Of a stretch of DNA of 6,542 nucleotides, positions 5,931 to 6,542 are shown in pieces. The notes under the pieces were generated by a model that saw nothing but the letters and a program-made list of their open reading frames with translations, searched no databases and was not told the origin of the DNA. The translations under genes were made by a program, and so were the position numbers. How positions within the stretch are numbered: position 1 is the stretch's first letter; each line of letters starts with the position of its first letter. Origin of the DNA: Actinomycetota bacterium (GTDB lineage: Bacteria > Actinomycetota > Actinomycetes > Nanopelagicales > Nanopelagicaceae); assembly GCA_947465365.1 (NCBI GenBank), contig CANIAV010000047.1, forward strand, positions 1 through 6,542, in the 5' to 3' direction.

Positions 5931-5958
5931 CCTTTAAATTAGCCTTAAATTAAAGGCT
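5931..5958. terminator. Terminator-like inverted repeats between convergent ppx and mutT1-like genes
   Basis: AGCCTT (5941-5946) pairs with AAGGCT (5953-5958) over a 6-base AT-rich loop. Alternatively CCTTTAA (5931-5937) pairs with TTAAAGG (5950-5956) over a 12-base loop. The two folds are mutually exclusive. The stop codon of the minus-strand gene (5945-5947) is inside the structure. No strong T-run follows on either strand. Position between two convergent gene ends supports a bidirectional terminator, but the stems are weak. Confidence 0.45.
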
Positions 5959-6542
5959 CATCGATCCAGTCACAAGCAATTACAACACCTGCGCGACAAT
6001 GCAGAACGATGGCTTGAGCCGGTTCTAAATCGCGATCCATAGATTTAAAGTATTTCTTTCCAACTAACTTCTTTACTACCTTCGGAAGAATTGGATTATG
6101 GCTACACACAATTGCTGGAATACCGCGATCCATTAAATCTTGAACATAATCCAGCGGTGCTTCGCGATCTTTGGCAAAACCATATTCAGATAAATCCGAA
6201 GCGAAGATCGGAGTTTTTTTGAGCGAACGCGCCATGACATCTACTGTTTCGATACAGCGCAGCGCATCTGATGTGTGAATCTCTAAATCGCCATATGGCA
6301 TATAAATTGGAAGTAAACGCTTGGCCTGTAATTGACCGCGGTGTTCTAGTGGACGATCACCGTCATCGCCATCCCAATCGGTGCGCTTTAGCGCCTTGGC
6401 ATGGCGCAGCAAAATAATTGGGAAGGTATCAGTGCCGAATTCCAAGAAGTAATCAACAATCGCGCGATCATCTTTATTAGTTAACTTTTCTTTAGCCTTC
6501 TTCGGCGCTAACCATTCAACTTGATCTACTTCTATCGGATCT
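5945..6542 (-). CDS. MutT1-like Nudix hydrolase / histidine phosphatase fusion, C-terminal part (cut by window edge)
   Basis: The reading frame stays open to the right edge, so the gene begins outside the window; 198 sense codons are visible. The first 32 or so residues (DPIEVDQVEWLAPKKAKEKL and following) are the end of a Nudix domain. The rest is a SixA-like histidine phosphatase: LLRHAKA with the phosphate-accepting His47 of the fragment, DGDDGDRPLEHRG, SDALRCIETV, SEYGF, and CSHNP with the second His148. This order matches actinobacterial MutT1 (mycobacterial Rv2985), which hydrolyses 8-oxo-dGTP/8-oxo-GTP and diadenosine polyphosphates. The Nudix box is not visible, so activity is inferred. 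A TTG at 6445 could be taken as a start giving 166 residues, but that would discard the Nudix end and lacks a ribosome site. A stand-alone SixA phosphatase is therefore unlikely. Confidence 0.85.
   Translation of the reverse strand, partial: DPIEVDQVEWLAPKKAKEKLTNKDDRAIVDYFLEFGTDTFPIILLRHAKALKRTDWDGDDGDRPLEHRGQLQAKRLLPIYMPYGDLEIHTSDALRCIETVDVMARSLKKTPIFASDLSEYGFAKDREAPLDYVQDLMDRGIPAIVCSHNPILPKVVKKLVGKKYFKSMDRDLEPAQAIVLHCRAGVVIACDWIDEPLI

Noticed and set aside
5945..6445. A free-standing 166-residue SixA-like phosphatase starting at a TTG at 6445
   Set aside because: The frame is open through 6542 and encodes a typical end of a Nudix domain before the TTG. There is no ribosome site or TAnnnT box at that TTG. 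The gene is better read as a MutT1-type fusion cut by the window.
1..6542. CRISPR array, insertion sequence, prophage, toxin-antitoxin or other defence system
   Set aside because: No regularly spaced repeats, terminal inverted repeats, transposase or nuclease motifs were found. All long frames are assigned to metabolic or housekeeping families, and composition looks even across the window.

Overview
The window reads as ordinary, gene-dense chromosome from a streamlined, moderate-GC actinobacterium, most like the freshwater acI/Nanopelagicales type. The exopolyphosphatase is very close to mycobacterial PPX1. A MutT1-type gene fuses a Nudix domain to a histidine phosphatase. The beta-carbonic anhydrase resembles the short mycobacterial Rv1284 type. 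The tRNA does not encode CCA. Intergenic space is almost absent: the longest gap is about 97 bases. Base composition looks mid-40s % G+C by eye (not counted), which is low for Actinobacteria. The lineage is an inference. No mobile element, CRISPR array, phage gene or pseudogene was seen.

Layout, left to right. Positions 1-806 (minus) hold the N-terminal 268 codons of a group II PLP-dependent decarboxylase, cut by the left edge. It overlaps by 14 bases the end of a YbjT-like gene (793-2274, minus; Rossmann SDR plus DUF2867), so the two probably form an operon. A 23-base gap then separates this pair from a divergent type II NADH dehydrogenase (2298-3530, plus). That gene is followed after 4 bases by an alpha/beta hydrolase (3535-4314, plus). 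The hydrolase ends tail-to-tail inside a beta-carbonic anhydrase gene (4292-4810, minus), with a 23-base overlap that carries part of a perfect hairpin. Upstream of the carbonic anhydrase on the same strand is tRNA-Thr(UGU) (4842-4913). A short divergent spacer follows, then a PPX1-type exopolyphosphatase (5011-5928, plus). This converges on a MutT1-like gene (5945-6542, minus) whose 5' end lies beyond the right edge.

How the genes fit together. The NADH dehydrogenase feeds electrons into the quinone pool. The exopolyphosphatase and the MutT1-like enzyme both belong to polyphosphate/nucleotide-phosphate housekeeping, which suggests a polyphosphate neighbourhood continuing to the right. The carbonic anhydrase supplies bicarbonate/CO2 interconversion and may share a transcript with the tRNA.

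No new defence or biosynthetic system is visible. The most interesting signals are regulatory. Three protein genes have a TAnnnT -10-like box 6-7 bases before their ATG and no Shine-Dalgarno, which suggests leaderless transcripts. In the 23-base divergent gap, the two -10 boxes overlap and share the same TA step. Both convergent junctions carry hairpins that overlap stop codons.
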